A stretch of DNA of 30,352 nucleotides from JBBDWZ01 sp050732575 (GCA_050732575.1 JBOHRF010000030.1:1-30352); one strand, 5' to 3'; numbered from the stretch's first letter, positions 16,744-25,475 are shown. The notes: generated by a model from the sequence alone, not told the origin. Numbers and translations: made by a program.

Positions 16744-17568
16744 ATGTCTGTCGAGTTGCCCAACATCGAAGAACGGGCGCGTCGCTTCCGTGACGCGTAC
16801 GGCCGGCAACGCGCAGCCGAGGGACGCAGCGCCAGCCCGCAGGAATTGCTCGCACTGCCCTATCTGGAAAAGGGTGCACTGGCGCGGCAATGGCAGGTAC
16901 GGGCACGTACGTTTGCCTGCTTCCTCGATGTTGTGCTGCAGCCGCGCGCATTACAAGTGGCGCCCCGGCGCATGCGTGTTGCCGACCTGGGCGCGGGCAA
17001 TGGCTGGCTCTGTTACCGACTGGCGTTGCAGGGACATGACGGGCTGGCGGTTGATATTCGAACCGACAACGTTGACGGCCTGGGTGCGGCCGCGGCCTAC
17101 ACAGAGCATTTGCCGGTGCCGTTTGCGCGCCTCGCTGCATCCTTCGAGTCCGTACCGCTGGCCGCGCGCAGCTGTGACGTGGCCGTGTTCAACGCGGCAC
17201 TACACTACGCACTGGACCTGCGCGTGGCCCTTGCCGAAGCGGCGCGCATCGTAGTGCCTCGGGGCAAGATCGTCATTCTGGACTCGCCCTTCTACGTCGA
17301 CGAGGTGCAAGGCCTGGCCATGGTGGCGGAAAAGCAGAACCATGCGGCACAGCAGTTTGGTGCACTGGCCGAAGACCTGATGGGCCTTCCGTTTGTCGAG
17401 TTCCTTACACCAGAGCGGCTGGAGCATGCGTCCGCGCCGCTCGGACTGCAGTGGCGCCGTCAGCGAGTACGCTACCCACTCTGGTACGAGATACGGCCGC
17501 TGCTTGCACAGTTGCGGCGTCGGCGACCGCCCTCGCGCTTCGACCTCTGGGAGGCTGTAGTCCCGTGA
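16744..17568 (+). CDS. Class I SAM-dependent methyltransferase
   Basis: A 274-residue protein. An extended helical N-terminus (1-75) precedes motif I RVADLGAGNGWLCYRL (78-93) and motif II LAVDIRTDN. CDVAVFNAALHYA and the strand GKIVILDSPFYVDEVQG follow, all typical of Methyltransf_11/25-type enzymes. It differs clearly from the methyltransferases before and after it, so the three are not recent duplicates. Six bases separate it from the upstream gene. Substrate unknown. Confidence 0.85.
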   Translation: MSVELPNIEERARRFRDAYGRQRAAEGRSASPQELLALPYLEKGALARQWQVRARTFACFLDVVLQPRALQVAPRRMRVADLGAGNGWLCYRLALQGHDGLAVDIRTDNVDGLGAAAAYTEHLPVPFARLAASFESVPLAARSCDVAVFNAALHYALDLRVALAEAARIVVPRGKIVILDSPFYVDEVQGLAMVAEKQNHAAQQFGALAEDLMGLPFVEFLTPERLEHASAPLGLQWRRQRVRYPLWYEIRPLLAQLRRRRPPSRFDLWEAVVP

Positions 17569-19076
17569 TCCTGCTCGTGAATCCGCGCGCCACGCGTCCG
17601 AAGAACCGGCGCTTTCCGCTCTCCGTGATGGCTATCGGCGCAGCATTGCCAGAGGGCACCTCCTGGGAGATCGTGGACGGCAATCGTCCTAGCGTGAATC
17701 CGCTGGCCGAGCTGAATGCGCGCATTGCCGGGCAAGCGGGCACGCGGGATCCCGTGGTAGCTGTGGCCATGACCGTGATGCCAGGACCGCAGCTGACCCA
17801 TGCGGTGCCGCTCGCGCAACAACTGAAGGCGGCGCATCCGCACATCCCCATCGTTTGGGGCGGCTATTTCCCCAGCCTGTATCCGGCGCCCGTGTTGAAC
17901 GCGCGTTATGTCGACTGGATCGTGCGCGGCCAGGGCGAGCATGGCTTTGGTGAGTTGCTGCAGGTGTTGGAAGGCCAGCGCGATCCGCACACCGTGGCCG
18001 GACTCGGCTTCCGTGAAGGCAACCGGCACGTGCTCAACCCGGAACGCCGGTGGGTGGGACCCGATGAGCTGCCCGCGCCACCGTATCACAAGATTCCGGT
18101 AGACGATTACCTGCAGCCCACCTTCCTGGGCCGGCGCAGTGGCGTATACCACGCATCCATTGGTTGCCCGTACGGCTGCAAGTTTTGCGGCGTAATCTCT
18201 GTCCTGGGAAGTCGCGAGAAGATGCAGATGCCGGAACGCACGGCGCGCGACCTGGAGTACCTGGCGCGCAACCACGGCATGGATAGCGTGCACTTCTACG
18301 ATAACAACTTCTTTGTGCGTGAGGATCATGCACTGGAGTTGTGCCAGCGCATGACACCGCTGAACCTGTCATGGTGGTGTGAGGCGCGCATTGATGCACT
18401 GCTGCGCTTCAAGGAGGCCACCTGGCGGGAACTGGCGCGCGCTGGTTTGAAGATGGTGTTTCTGGGTGCCGAATCCGGGTCGGACGCGGTGCTGCGCAAG
18501 ATGGACAAAAAGCTGACCACAGCGCAGACGTTGGAAATCGCGGCGCGCACGCGCGAGCACGGCATCATTCCGGAATTCTCCTTCGTGCTGGGCGATCCGG
18601 ATGAACCCGAGCAGGAACTGGAAAACACGCTTCAATTCATCCGACGACTCAAGTTGATCAACCCGGCCATGGAGTTGATCACCTATTTTTACACGCCCAC
18701 ACCGCAGCGCCGCGGCACGTACGGCAACGTCGATGCGCTGGCCGGCACGCCGCACACACTGGAAGAATGGATCACACCCGAGTGGGTGTCCTGGATGACC
18801 CACGAGGATCCGCACGTGCCCTGGATGACGCCGGGCCTGAAAGCGCGCCTGGACGACTTCGTGCTGGTGCTGGCCAGCCGCTACCCGTCGCTGCACGACT
18901 ACCGCACGCGTCCCTGGGGCAAGACGCTGGGAAAGGTGCTGGCCGCGCGCCGCTGGCAGGCGGGTGACTATCGCAATCCGCGGCTGCTGCGCGCCCTGCG
19001 CCGCTGGGCGCGCAGCGAAGATGACACGCAGTCGTACGGCCACCTCAGGCCGGGCCCGGTCGCGGTGTTGCAATGA
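17565..19076 (+). CDS. Second B12-binding-domain radical SAM enzyme
   Basis: A 503-residue enzyme. The N-terminal half is a B12-binding-like domain with PIVWGGYFPSLYP (95-107) and VRGQGEHGFGELLQVL. The radical SAM core has CPYGCKFC, with Cys201, Cys205 and Cys208 as cluster ligands, then FYDNNFF and FLGAESGSDAVLRKMDKK. It is a distant paralogue of the protein starting at 14423, with different linkers and C-terminus, so it probably carries out a different step on the same product. The start is a GTG at 17565, overlapping the previous stop (GTGA), with GGGAGG at 17549-17554. The frame is open further upstream, but that part lies inside the previous gene. Confidence 0.9.
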   Translation: MILLVNPRATRPKNRRFPLSVMAIGAALPEGTSWEIVDGNRPSVNPLAELNARIAGQAGTRDPVVAVAMTVMPGPQLTHAVPLAQQLKAAHPHIPIVWGGYFPSLYPAPVLNARYVDWIVRGQGEHGFGELLQVLEGQRDPHTVAGLGFREGNRHVLNPERRWVGPDELPAPPYHKIPVDDYLQPTFLGRRSGVYHASIGCPYGCKFCGVISVLGSREKMQMPERTARDLEYLARNHGMDSVHFYDNNFFVREDHALELCQRMTPLNLSWWCEARIDALLRFKEATWRELARAGLKMVFLGAESGSDAVLRKMDKKLTTAQTLEIAARTREHGIIPEFSFVLGDPDEPEQELENTLQFIRRLKLINPAMELITYFYTPTPQRRGTYGNVDALAGTPHTLEEWITPEWVSWMTHEDPHVPWMTPGLKARLDDFVLVLASRYPSLHDYRTRPWGKTLGKVLAARRWQAGDYRNPRLLRALRRWARSEDDTQSYGHLRPGPVAVLQ

Positions 19077-19774
19077 CCGGGGGCGCGGCGGGCGCGGGCG
19101 CGGAACCGATAACACTTCCGGCCCGCGACGCGTATCGACTCTGGGCGCGAAGCTACGACGCCGAGAATGCGGTGACCGTGCTGGAGCAGTGCGCGGTGTT
19201 GGCGCTCACGCCACCACTCGCGGGCACGTGGCTTTTGGATGCCGGCTGCGGCACGGGCCGACGATTGCCGCGCGCGGGCAAGGAAGGCCCGGCGCGCGTG
19301 GTTGGCGTAGACCTGGTCTTCGAGATGTTGAACGTGCGAGCGCGCGCGGACGTTTCACTGGTGGTGGCGGATGTGCGCGCACTGCCCTGCCGCGCGCACA
19401 GCTTCCATGTCATCTGGTGCCGGCTAGCGGCCGGACATCTGCCCGAACTCGATGGTCTCTATGCTGAGCTTGCGCGCGTGGCGCGCGCGGGCGCACACGT
19501 CATCGTGACAGACTTTCATCCGGCAGCAGCGCGCGCCGGGCACACGCGCTCCTTTCGGGACGAAGACGGTCAGCTCCACTCGGTCGAACACTTCATCCAC
19601 GACATCGACGCACACCTGGCCGCCGCGCAGAGCGCCAGGTTGACTCTGGTTGCCTGCCAGGAACCAGCGGTGGGCCCCGAGGTGCGTCATTTCTACGCGG
19701 CGGCCCGCCGGCTGGATGCGTACGATCGGCAGCAGGAACTGCCGCTCGTGCTGGCGCTCGCACTGCGCGCATGA
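19073..19774 (+). CDS. Class I SAM-dependent methyltransferase (UbiE/Methyltransf_11 type)
   Basis: A 233-residue methyltransferase. It begins with the family signature ARDAYRLWARSYDAEN, followed by motif I WLLDAGCGTGRRL (53-65), VVGVDLVFEML and VADVRALPCRAHSF, the usual order of small-molecule methyltransferases. The central HxxxxLARVARAGAHVIVTDFHP-like section is intact. ATGA overlap with both neighbours shows tight coupling. It is the third, unrelated-looking methyltransferase of the operon. Substrate unknown. Confidence 0.87.
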   Translation: MTGGAAGAGAEPITLPARDAYRLWARSYDAENAVTVLEQCAVLALTPPLAGTWLLDAGCGTGRRLPRAGKEGPARVVGVDLVFEMLNVRARADVSLVVADVRALPCRAHSFHVIWCRLAAGHLPELDGLYAELARVARAGAHVIVTDFHPAAARAGHTRSFRDEDGQLHSVEHFIHDIDAHLAAAQSARLTLVACQEPAVGPEVRHFYAAARRLDAYDRQQELPLVLALALRA

Positions 19775-20874
19775 TCCTGCGTCTCGAGACGACCACGGGT
19801 GACGCGCTCGCCATTGCAGGCGATCGGATTGCAGATCCAGAAAGCCGAGCCGACCTGACCATCGACGTGGGCCCGGGCCAGTTCCAGCCCGGGCTGATCA
19901 ACGCGCACGATCATCTGCATCGCAACCACTATCCACGGCTCGGTTCACCTCCCTACCAGGACGCCTACCTCTGGGGCACGGATATTCATGCGCGCAACGC
20001 GCCAGAGCTCGCCCGGGCCAAATCGCTTGACCCGCGCGCGGCTCTGCTGTTTGGCGCGTTGAAGAACATTGTTGGTGGTGCCACCACGGTTGTGCATCAC
20101 GATGCCTGGCAGCCGGCCTTCGAGCAGCAGTTTCCTGTGCGCGTTGCGCGCGTGCGCACGATGCACTCGCTCGGCTTCGAGCGCGACTGGGCGGCAGCAC
20201 GGACCGCACAGCAAACCTGGCCCGACATGCCACTCTGCATCCATCTGGCCGAAGGCATCAATCAGCGCGCAGCCGACGAGGTGGCCGATCTGGATTGGCA
20301 CCATTTGCTGGACCGCCGACTGCTGGCCGTACACTGCGTCGGTGTGGATAAAGCCGGCATCGCGCAATTGCAGGCCGCGCGCGCCGCAGTTGTATGGTGT
20401 CCCACCTCGAACGTGTTCCTGTTTGGCAGAACCGCACCAGCGGCGCTTCTCGAATGCGGAATCGACGTCCTGCTGGGTACGGATGCGTTGCTTACCGGAG
20501 AAGGCACGCTGCTCGATGAGTTACAGGCCGCGCGGGCGCTCAACGTTGTGGACCATCAGGTGCTGCTAGACGCGGTCGGCCGCAAGGCTGCGCACCGGCT
20601 GGGCCTGCCTGCTCCTTCGCTCGAGCCCGGCGCACTCGCCGATGTGATTCTGCTGCGCAGGCCCCTTCTTGAAGCACGAGCGGCGGATGTAGCACTGGTG
20701 CTGGTGGGCGGACAGGCGCTACTGGTGGATGCAACGATCGATGGTTTGCTGGCGGCCTCAGCGGGCGAGATGATATGCGTTGGTGGTGTCAACAAAATCG
20801 TGCCGGCGGCACTGGCGCGCGCAGCGCAGCACGCTCTGGATTTGTCTCCGGAGTGTGCGCGAATGTTTCAATGA
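19771..20874 (+). CDS. Metal-dependent amidohydrolase (ATZ/TRZ/deaminase-like)
   Basis: A 367-residue amidohydrolase. Metal and catalytic residues are in place: the HxH in PGLINAHDHLH (His46, His48), HLAE (His158, Glu161), AVHCVGVD (His188) and GTDALL (Asp238), plus CPTSN (210-214). The HLAE box and CPTSN are typical of the ATZ/TRZ branch, which includes chlorohydrolases, guanine deaminase and SAH/MTA deaminase. It is somewhat shorter than most members (about 420-450). It may hydrolyse or deaminate an intermediate of the pathway, or possibly remove S-adenosylhomocysteine left by the methyltransferases; neither is shown. Last gene of the operon, coupled by ATGA. Its end overlaps the convergent glycosyltransferase gene by 7 nt. 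Confidence 0.88.
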   Translation: MILRLETTTGDALAIAGDRIADPESRADLTIDVGPGQFQPGLINAHDHLHRNHYPRLGSPPYQDAYLWGTDIHARNAPELARAKSLDPRAALLFGALKNIVGGATTVVHHDAWQPAFEQQFPVRVARVRTMHSLGFERDWAAARTAQQTWPDMPLCIHLAEGINQRAADEVADLDWHHLLDRRLLAVHCVGVDKAGIAQLQAARAAVVWCPTSNVFLFGRTAPAALLECGIDVLLGTDALLTGEGTLLDELQAARALNVVDHQVLLDAVGRKAAHRLGLPAPSLEPGALADVILLRRPLLEARAADVALVLVGGQALLVDATIDGLLAASAGEMICVGGVNKIVPAALARAAQHALDLSPECARMFQ

Positions 20875-23234
20875 GGCGCGAGTGCCGCGCTGCGTACTTT
20901 GCCTGACACCAGCATCTGATAAATCTTGAGCACGCGGGCAGCACCGGTGTCCGCGTCCAGCGCCAGCGCGCGCTGCTGCGCGTTGCGCGCAATGGCAAGA
21001 CGGTGGTCGTCATCGGCCAACAATGTCTGCAGTGCGCTGGCCAGTGCGTCAGCCTGGCCCACAGGCACGGCAACGGCAGCGGCGGGCGCCCAATCCACCA
21101 GGTGACCGACCTCGGTCCCTACGGTGGGCAGGCCGGCAATTGCGGCCTCCAGTGCGACGACCGGATCGGCTTCGTGGCGCGAGGAGAGCACGAGGGCATG
21201 TGCATCGTCGAAGAAAGGCCGCAGTCGGTCGTGCGGCAGCGCGCCGTGGAACTTTACGCAACAGTCGAGTTCGAGTTGCCCGGCCAGCCGTTGCACCGCG
21301 CCGCCCAGCGTATCCTGGCCGATCAAGTGGGCGAGGAAGGGCACACCTCGCCCGTGCAACGTGGCCAGGGCGCGCAGCAGTGTGCGCTGATCCTTCACCC
21401 GGTTCAGACTGGCTACGTGTAACAAGCGCGCCGGTTCGTTCGGTGCGCGCGACCGGGGCAATCGTACGGGCCAGCGATCCGTGGCCACACCCAGGGTCAC
21501 GACTTCCGCGGCGATGCCGAGCGCACGCGCCGATCGCTGCATGGCGAAACTCGGCACGGTGACGTGCGCTGCCGCGGCTACGGCCAGACGCAACCACAAT
21601 CGTCCGCGCACCGTGACACGACCGCCAAACGCAATGTCGGGTAGCGCAGCCAGATCGCCGCCGTTGATGTGCAACAAGACGGGCCGCCGCGTCAGTACGC
21701 CTGCAAGGCCAACCAGTGTGCCCTGCGGATGCATCCAGAGCGCGTGCCACAGGTCGAAATCATACGTATGATGCAGTTGCAACAATTCCCGTAGCACCTG
21801 CAGACGGGAGGCACCGGCGGGCAAGCAGTGCACGGCCGCACCGAACAGCGGATAGGTAGTGGCGTGCGCTTCCTGACGCAGCGCAATCACGTGCAAGTCG
21901 ACCTGACGTGCCAGTCGCTCGATCAGCCAGAGCAGGCAGGGGATCACGCGCTCCGTGCCCGAACGATCCACACCGCCCGGAACAACGAGAGCAACGGACA
22001 GCCGCCGCGAAAAAAGCGGGTGGTGGTTTAGGGGAGCCTGGCCGATTGCCGGGCGGGAAACCCGCGGTCGAGTTGCCGAGCTGTCTGGAGGAACGGCCAA
22101 CCGGAACGTGGCAGACCGGGACGGTGCGGCAAGCAACGCGTCATACACTTCCAGCGTGCGACGCCCGAGCGCGGCGAACGAGAGCTGGTCCTCAAAGTGG
22201 CGGCGTGTTGCGCTGCGCAGCGCCGTACGATCTTCCTGTGCCAGCCTGACCAGCTCACGCGCCAGCGCGGCATCGTCGCCGGGGCGGAACAATGCGCCCA
22301 CCGCGCCATCAGCAAGCAACGCACGGAACGCGGGTATGTCGGAAACGATCGGCGCGGCGCCGCAGGCAAGCGCTTCCAGCAATGCGTAGCCCGAGCTTTC
22401 ACGACGGCTGGCAGCTACCAACAGGTCCGCAGCCCGGACTAGCAACTCAACCTCGTCATGCGACAACGCACCCAGCAGATGCACGCGCTTTTGAAGTGTT
22501 GGGTGGTTCGCTATCAGAGAGCGGACCCGCTTCAGCAACGGCGCGTCACTGTAACACATCCAGAGCCTGGCCTGGGGCAGCAGTTGTGCGGCGCAAGCGA
22601 ATCCCCGAAGCGCTGTGATCGGATCCTTGTTCTGGTTCAGCCGACCCACCCAGACTACGACCGGATCGCCTTCGATCCCGAGCGTGGACCGCGCTGTAAG
22701 GGAGTCGCCCGCGCGAAAGTGCGTGGCTGATTCCGGCAGCGGAAAAACCGGCATGGTGGCGGGAATCAGGCCGGCGCGCACGAAGGGCAACGACTGGGCG
22801 CGAGCGGCGAAGGCCAGCCCGGTCGCCCGCCTGAATGCGCGTCGCCATGCGGCGTGCTGCCATCGGCGCGGCACCGCATCGGCGTGATCCTGAACCAGCA
22901 GGGGCGTGCCGGGCAGCACGGCTGCCAGTGCTTCGATATGATCGGTAAAGTGGAGTCCGTGCAGATGCAGGACAGTCGGCTCGAATCGCGCAGCTGCGGC
23001 AGCCAGCACAGCAGGACTGGTGTGCCGCACGGGCACGAATTCAAAGGCAACGCCATCACGCTCGAGGCGCTGCTGCACGTGCGACGCCTGGACCACGGTG
23101 ACCTGCGCACCAGCGCGTGCCACGGCCGCGGCTGCGTCCAGCAGAGTGGGCCACGCTTCGAGCAGTGCGCCCGGCGCACGCGCTTGCGGGTCGCGTTGCG
23201 CGCTTATCTGAACGACGCGCACGTCATATTCCAC
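20868..23234 (-). CDS. Fused double GT4 glycosyltransferase
   Basis: A 788-residue protein with two complete GT-B glycosyltransferase units in one reading frame. The first (about 1-370) has VVWVGRLNQNKDP and the box ESSGYALLEALACG (279-292). A Pro/Ser/Arg-rich linker (about 372-411) leads to the second (about 412-788), with VALVVPGGVDRSGTERV, LLHVASLNRVKDQ and a donor box at about 686-705 (HEADPVVALEAAIAG). Both catalytic halves look intact, so the protein may add two sugars in turn. The start is a GTG at 23234 with no clear Shine-Dalgarno sequence. It is convergent with the amidohydrolase (7-nt overlap) and divergent from the nucleotidyltransferase operon, 53 nt away. Confidence 0.88.
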   Translation of the reverse strand: MEYDVRVVQISAQRDPQARAPGALLEAWPTLLDAAAAVARAGAQVTVVQASHVQQRLERDGVAFEFVPVRHTSPAVLAAAAARFEPTVLHLHGLHFTDHIEALAAVLPGTPLLVQDHADAVPRRWQHAAWRRAFRRATGLAFAARAQSLPFVRAGLIPATMPVFPLPESATHFRAGDSLTARSTLGIEGDPVVVWVGRLNQNKDPITALRGFACAAQLLPQARLWMCYSDAPLLKRVRSLIANHPTLQKRVHLLGALSHDEVELLVRAADLLVAASRRESSGYALLEALACGAAPIVSDIPAFRALLADGAVGALFRPGDDAALARELVRLAQEDRTALRSATRRHFEDQLSFAALGRRTLEVYDALLAAPSRSATFRLAVPPDSSATRPRVSRPAIGQAPLNHHPLFSRRLSVALVVPGGVDRSGTERVIPCLLWLIERLARQVDLHVIALRQEAHATTYPLFGAAVHCLPAGASRLQVLRELLQLHHTYDFDLWHALWMHPQGTLVGLAGVLTRRPVLLHINGGDLAALPDIAFGGRVTVRGRLWLRLAVAAAAHVTVPSFAMQRSARALGIAAEVVTLGVATDRWPVRLPRSRAPNEPARLLHVASLNRVKDQRTLLRALATLHGRGVPFLAHLIGQDTLGGAVQRLAGQLELDCCVKFHGALPHDRLRPFFDDAHALVLSSRHEADPVVALEAAIAGLPTVGTEVGHLVDWAPAAAVAVPVGQADALASALQTLLADDDHRLAIARNAQQRALALDADTGAARVLKIYQMLVSGKVRSAALAPH

Positions 23235-23287
23235 TCATGGAAGCCGATCACCGTTGACGTTGGCCCTCTGCAGAAGCACGTTCCAGC

Positions 23288-24640
23288 TTGCGGGTCCTCC
23301 GAATCCGGCAGCATCGAGAACACTTGAAGAACTTCCCAACAGTACGCGCCGCCCACCAGGCCGCACCAGAAGCGATCGACCTGAGTCCAGCCGAATTCCA
23401 GGCTCGATTGCGCTGGGCCCGTGTGCGCGGACACCCCTTGTATCTCTGGCCTGATGTAGCGCCGGAGGTGTGGCGCAGCGCACTGCGCGAACTGGAACGC
23501 GTGACCCGATCATTGCTGCTCGGCCAGCTTGGCGAGCGGCTGACGGCAGGCGATCAGGCCTCCCTGCGCGCGCTGGGCGTGGCCGCCTTCACTTCGGGCC
23601 TGGGTCCGCTGCTGGGCTGGTGGATCGAGCGAGGCATGCTGGAGGCAGGCGCGCCCGAGCGCGCACTGCTCGCGCTCCACCTGGAACACAACCGTGAGCG
23701 CGCCGAGCGCATGCAGCGCACGCTGCGCCACGCGGTGAGAGTGCTCACAAATGCGGGTGTGACGGTCACCGTACTCAAAGGCGCGCACACCAGCCATGTG
23801 TACTTCCCGGAACCAGGCACGCGCCCCATGGCGGATCTCGATCTGCTGGTTGCGCAGCGCGACATTGCACGGGCAGAGAAGGCGCTGAGCACGGCAGGGT
23901 ATACAACGGCACCCGGCAGTGCACTCAAACGGCCGTATCGATCCGACTGGCAACCGCCCGGCATACCCACGACCGTGCGTTCGCTGGCGTTGCAACACAG
24001 GGACAATCCTTACACCGTGGATCTGCACGCATCATTGGACATCAGTTTCTTTGGTGTACGCACGATTCGATTTGGCCTGCCCTCGGCAGATCAATTGGTT
24101 GCCGCGCCCTGGGCGGGTGCGCAAGTACGCGCGCTGCCCCTCACGCTGTTGATCGCGTATCACGCTGCCCATGCAGCGCAGGGCCTGTACAACCTCACAC
24201 TCATCCGCCTGGTCGAGCTGGCGCTGCTGCTGAGACGCACGGCAGAGCCGCAGGTATCCTGGGACGAGTTGACCGACCTGCTTCGGCAGGCGCGTGCGGA
24301 AAGGTTTGTCTTCCCGGCGTTCGAGCTGGTCGAGCGGCTCGTGCCGGGCACCGTTGCTGCTGCACTGCGCGATCAGCTGCTACGCGCGGCCACACCTTCG
24401 CTGCGCGCTGTAGTAAACGGCCTCTCGCCGGCCACGGCACAGCGACTGGAGCGCAGCGCGCTGAACGAGAAATTCATGTGGGCGGCCTCGCCCATCGAAT
24501 ACATTCGGCGCGCAGCCCACATGCTGCTTCCCGGTGGTGGCTCGTTTCGGCGCCTGGCACGCATCTACGTCGATCGCGCGTTTCGCCTCCTGCGTGGTCG
24601 GGTCACGTTGCGCTCCAGGGACACCGACCACGCTCCATGA
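23288..24640 (+). CDS. NTP_transf_5-family nucleotidyltransferase
   Basis: A protein of up to 450 residues. After a helical N-terminal region, the signature GVTVTVLKGAHTSHVY (157-172) is followed by RPMADLDLLV with Asp183/Asp185, the metal-binding DxD of the nucleotidyltransferase fold, and by VDLHASLD (244-251). This matches the family (PF14907) that occurs in exopolysaccharide/exosortase loci and in lasso-peptide clusters next to HprK-like kinases. The reaction in EPS loci is not established to my knowledge. The start is uncertain: no ATG fits; TTG at 23288 gives the longest form and TTG at 23324 has GAGAA at a better distance. The C-terminal tail (GGGSFRRLARIYVDRAF) is the part found again, decayed, at 26385-26492. 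Confidence 0.8.
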   Translation: MRVLRIRQHREHLKNFPTVRAAHQAAPEAIDLSPAEFQARLRWARVRGHPLYLWPDVAPEVWRSALRELERVTRSLLLGQLGERLTAGDQASLRALGVAAFTSGLGPLLGWWIERGMLEAGAPERALLALHLEHNRERAERMQRTLRHAVRVLTNAGVTVTVLKGAHTSHVYFPEPGTRPMADLDLLVAQRDIARAEKALSTAGYTTAPGSALKRPYRSDWQPPGIPTTVRSLALQHRDNPYTVDLHASLDISFFGVRTIRFGLPSADQLVAAPWAGAQVRALPLTLLIAYHAAHAAQGLYNLTLIRLVELALLLRRTAEPQVSWDELTDLLRQARAERFVFPAFELVERLVPGTVAAALRDQLLRAATPSLRAVVNGLSPATAQRLERSALNEKFMWAASPIEYIRRAAHMLLPGGGSFRRLARIYVDRAFRLLRGRVTLRSRDTDHAP

Positions 24641-25422
24641 AGTTGCGCTCACTGCTGAGGCCTGTGCTGGGTCGCGAGCGCGCCGTGTGGCGCCTACTGC
24701 CCTGGCCGGGCCTGCGTCTCCGCTTCTTTCATGATGGCATCGACTGCGTAATCTTTTCGCTGCTCGTTTCGCAGCGCCGCGTCTTCTTCATTCAGATCGG
24801 ATCGCACGATGGTCGTGCCGGTGACCCACTCTGGACCTTTCGGCGTTACCGCAACTGGCGCGGCATCCTGGTGGAACCGGTGGACTACCTGTTCCATCGG
24901 CTGGTGCAGAACTACTCGCCCTGGCGCCAACGATTCACCTTCGAGAATGCCGCCATTGCGGGCGAGGGCGGCGCGCGCACGTTTCACTACCTGGCCCAGA
25001 ATGATGAACTGGCCGAGGGCTACGACCAACTGGGCTCGTTCGATCGAGAATTATTGCTTCGACACACACAATACTTTCCTGGCGCCGAGACACGCGTAGT
25101 CAGTGGCTGGGTAAACTGTCTGACCTGGCGCGAACTGTGTGAGAAGCACCATGCAAAGGAGATCGACCTGTTGCACATCGATGCGGAGGGCTCCGACCGC
25201 GAGATTCTGGAACAGGTGGACCTCACTCGCTACCAGCCGCGTGTTATGCTCTACGAGCACATCCATATGGCGGCGGCCGAGCAACGGGAAACGGCCGAGC
25301 GTCTGGACCGCGCAGGCTATGAATTCGTACGCATTGGCATCGACACGCTGGCCGTTCGAAGCTCAGCCCTGACCACGATGCCTGCCCTGGCCCGCGCGTG
25401 GCAGCTCATCACGCTCAAATGA
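24637..25422 (+). CDS. FkbM-family methyltransferase
   Basis: A 261-residue methyltransferase. FIQIGSHDGRAGDPL (51-65) is the SAM-binding motif I variant of FkbM enzymes. GILVEPVDYLFHRL (76-89) and IDLLHIDAEGSDREIL (176-191) are the other two hallmarks. FkbM-type enzymes O-methylate sugars or polyketides and are common in polysaccharide loci, so methylation of a sugar hydroxyl is the best guess. The start overlaps the nucleotidyltransferase stop (ATGA). A hydrophobic stretch at about 36-53 belongs to the fold's first strands rather than a membrane helix. Confidence 0.9.
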   Translation: MKLRSLLRPVLGRERAVWRLLPWPGLRLRFFHDGIDCVIFSLLVSQRRVFFIQIGSHDGRAGDPLWTFRRYRNWRGILVEPVDYLFHRLVQNYSPWRQRFTFENAAIAGEGGARTFHYLAQNDELAEGYDQLGSFDRELLLRHTQYFPGAETRVVSGWVNCLTWRELCEKHHAKEIDLLHIDAEGSDREILEQVDLTRYQPRVMLYEHIHMAAAEQRETAERLDRAGYEFVRIGIDTLAVRSSALTTMPALARAWQLITLK

Positions 25423-25475
25423 CCGTACCGCCCGCAGTGACGGCTGACTGGCGGCCCATCACACCGCCCAGATGA
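25419..25475 (+). CDS. 18-codon ORF bridging FkbM and GT2 genes
   Basis: The frame starting at 25419 gives MTVPPAVTADWRPITPPR and a TGA at 25473-25475. It overlaps the FkbM stop by ATGA (25419-25422) and the glycosyltransferase start by another ATGA (25472-25475), the same junction type used across these operons. The GT2 gene has no Shine-Dalgarno sequence of its own, so a ribosome passing through this ORF could re-initiate there. It may be a coupling peptide or the scar of an in-frame deletion of a former gene. Chance is not excluded. Confidence 0.35.
   Translation: MTVPPAVTADWRPITPPR

Noticed and set aside
14423..19076. Assigning the radical SAM enzymes as BchE (bacteriochlorophyll) or HpnP (hopanoid) proteins
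   Set aside because: They share only the general B12-radical SAM architecture. No bacteriochlorophyll, photosynthesis or hopanoid gene is nearby.
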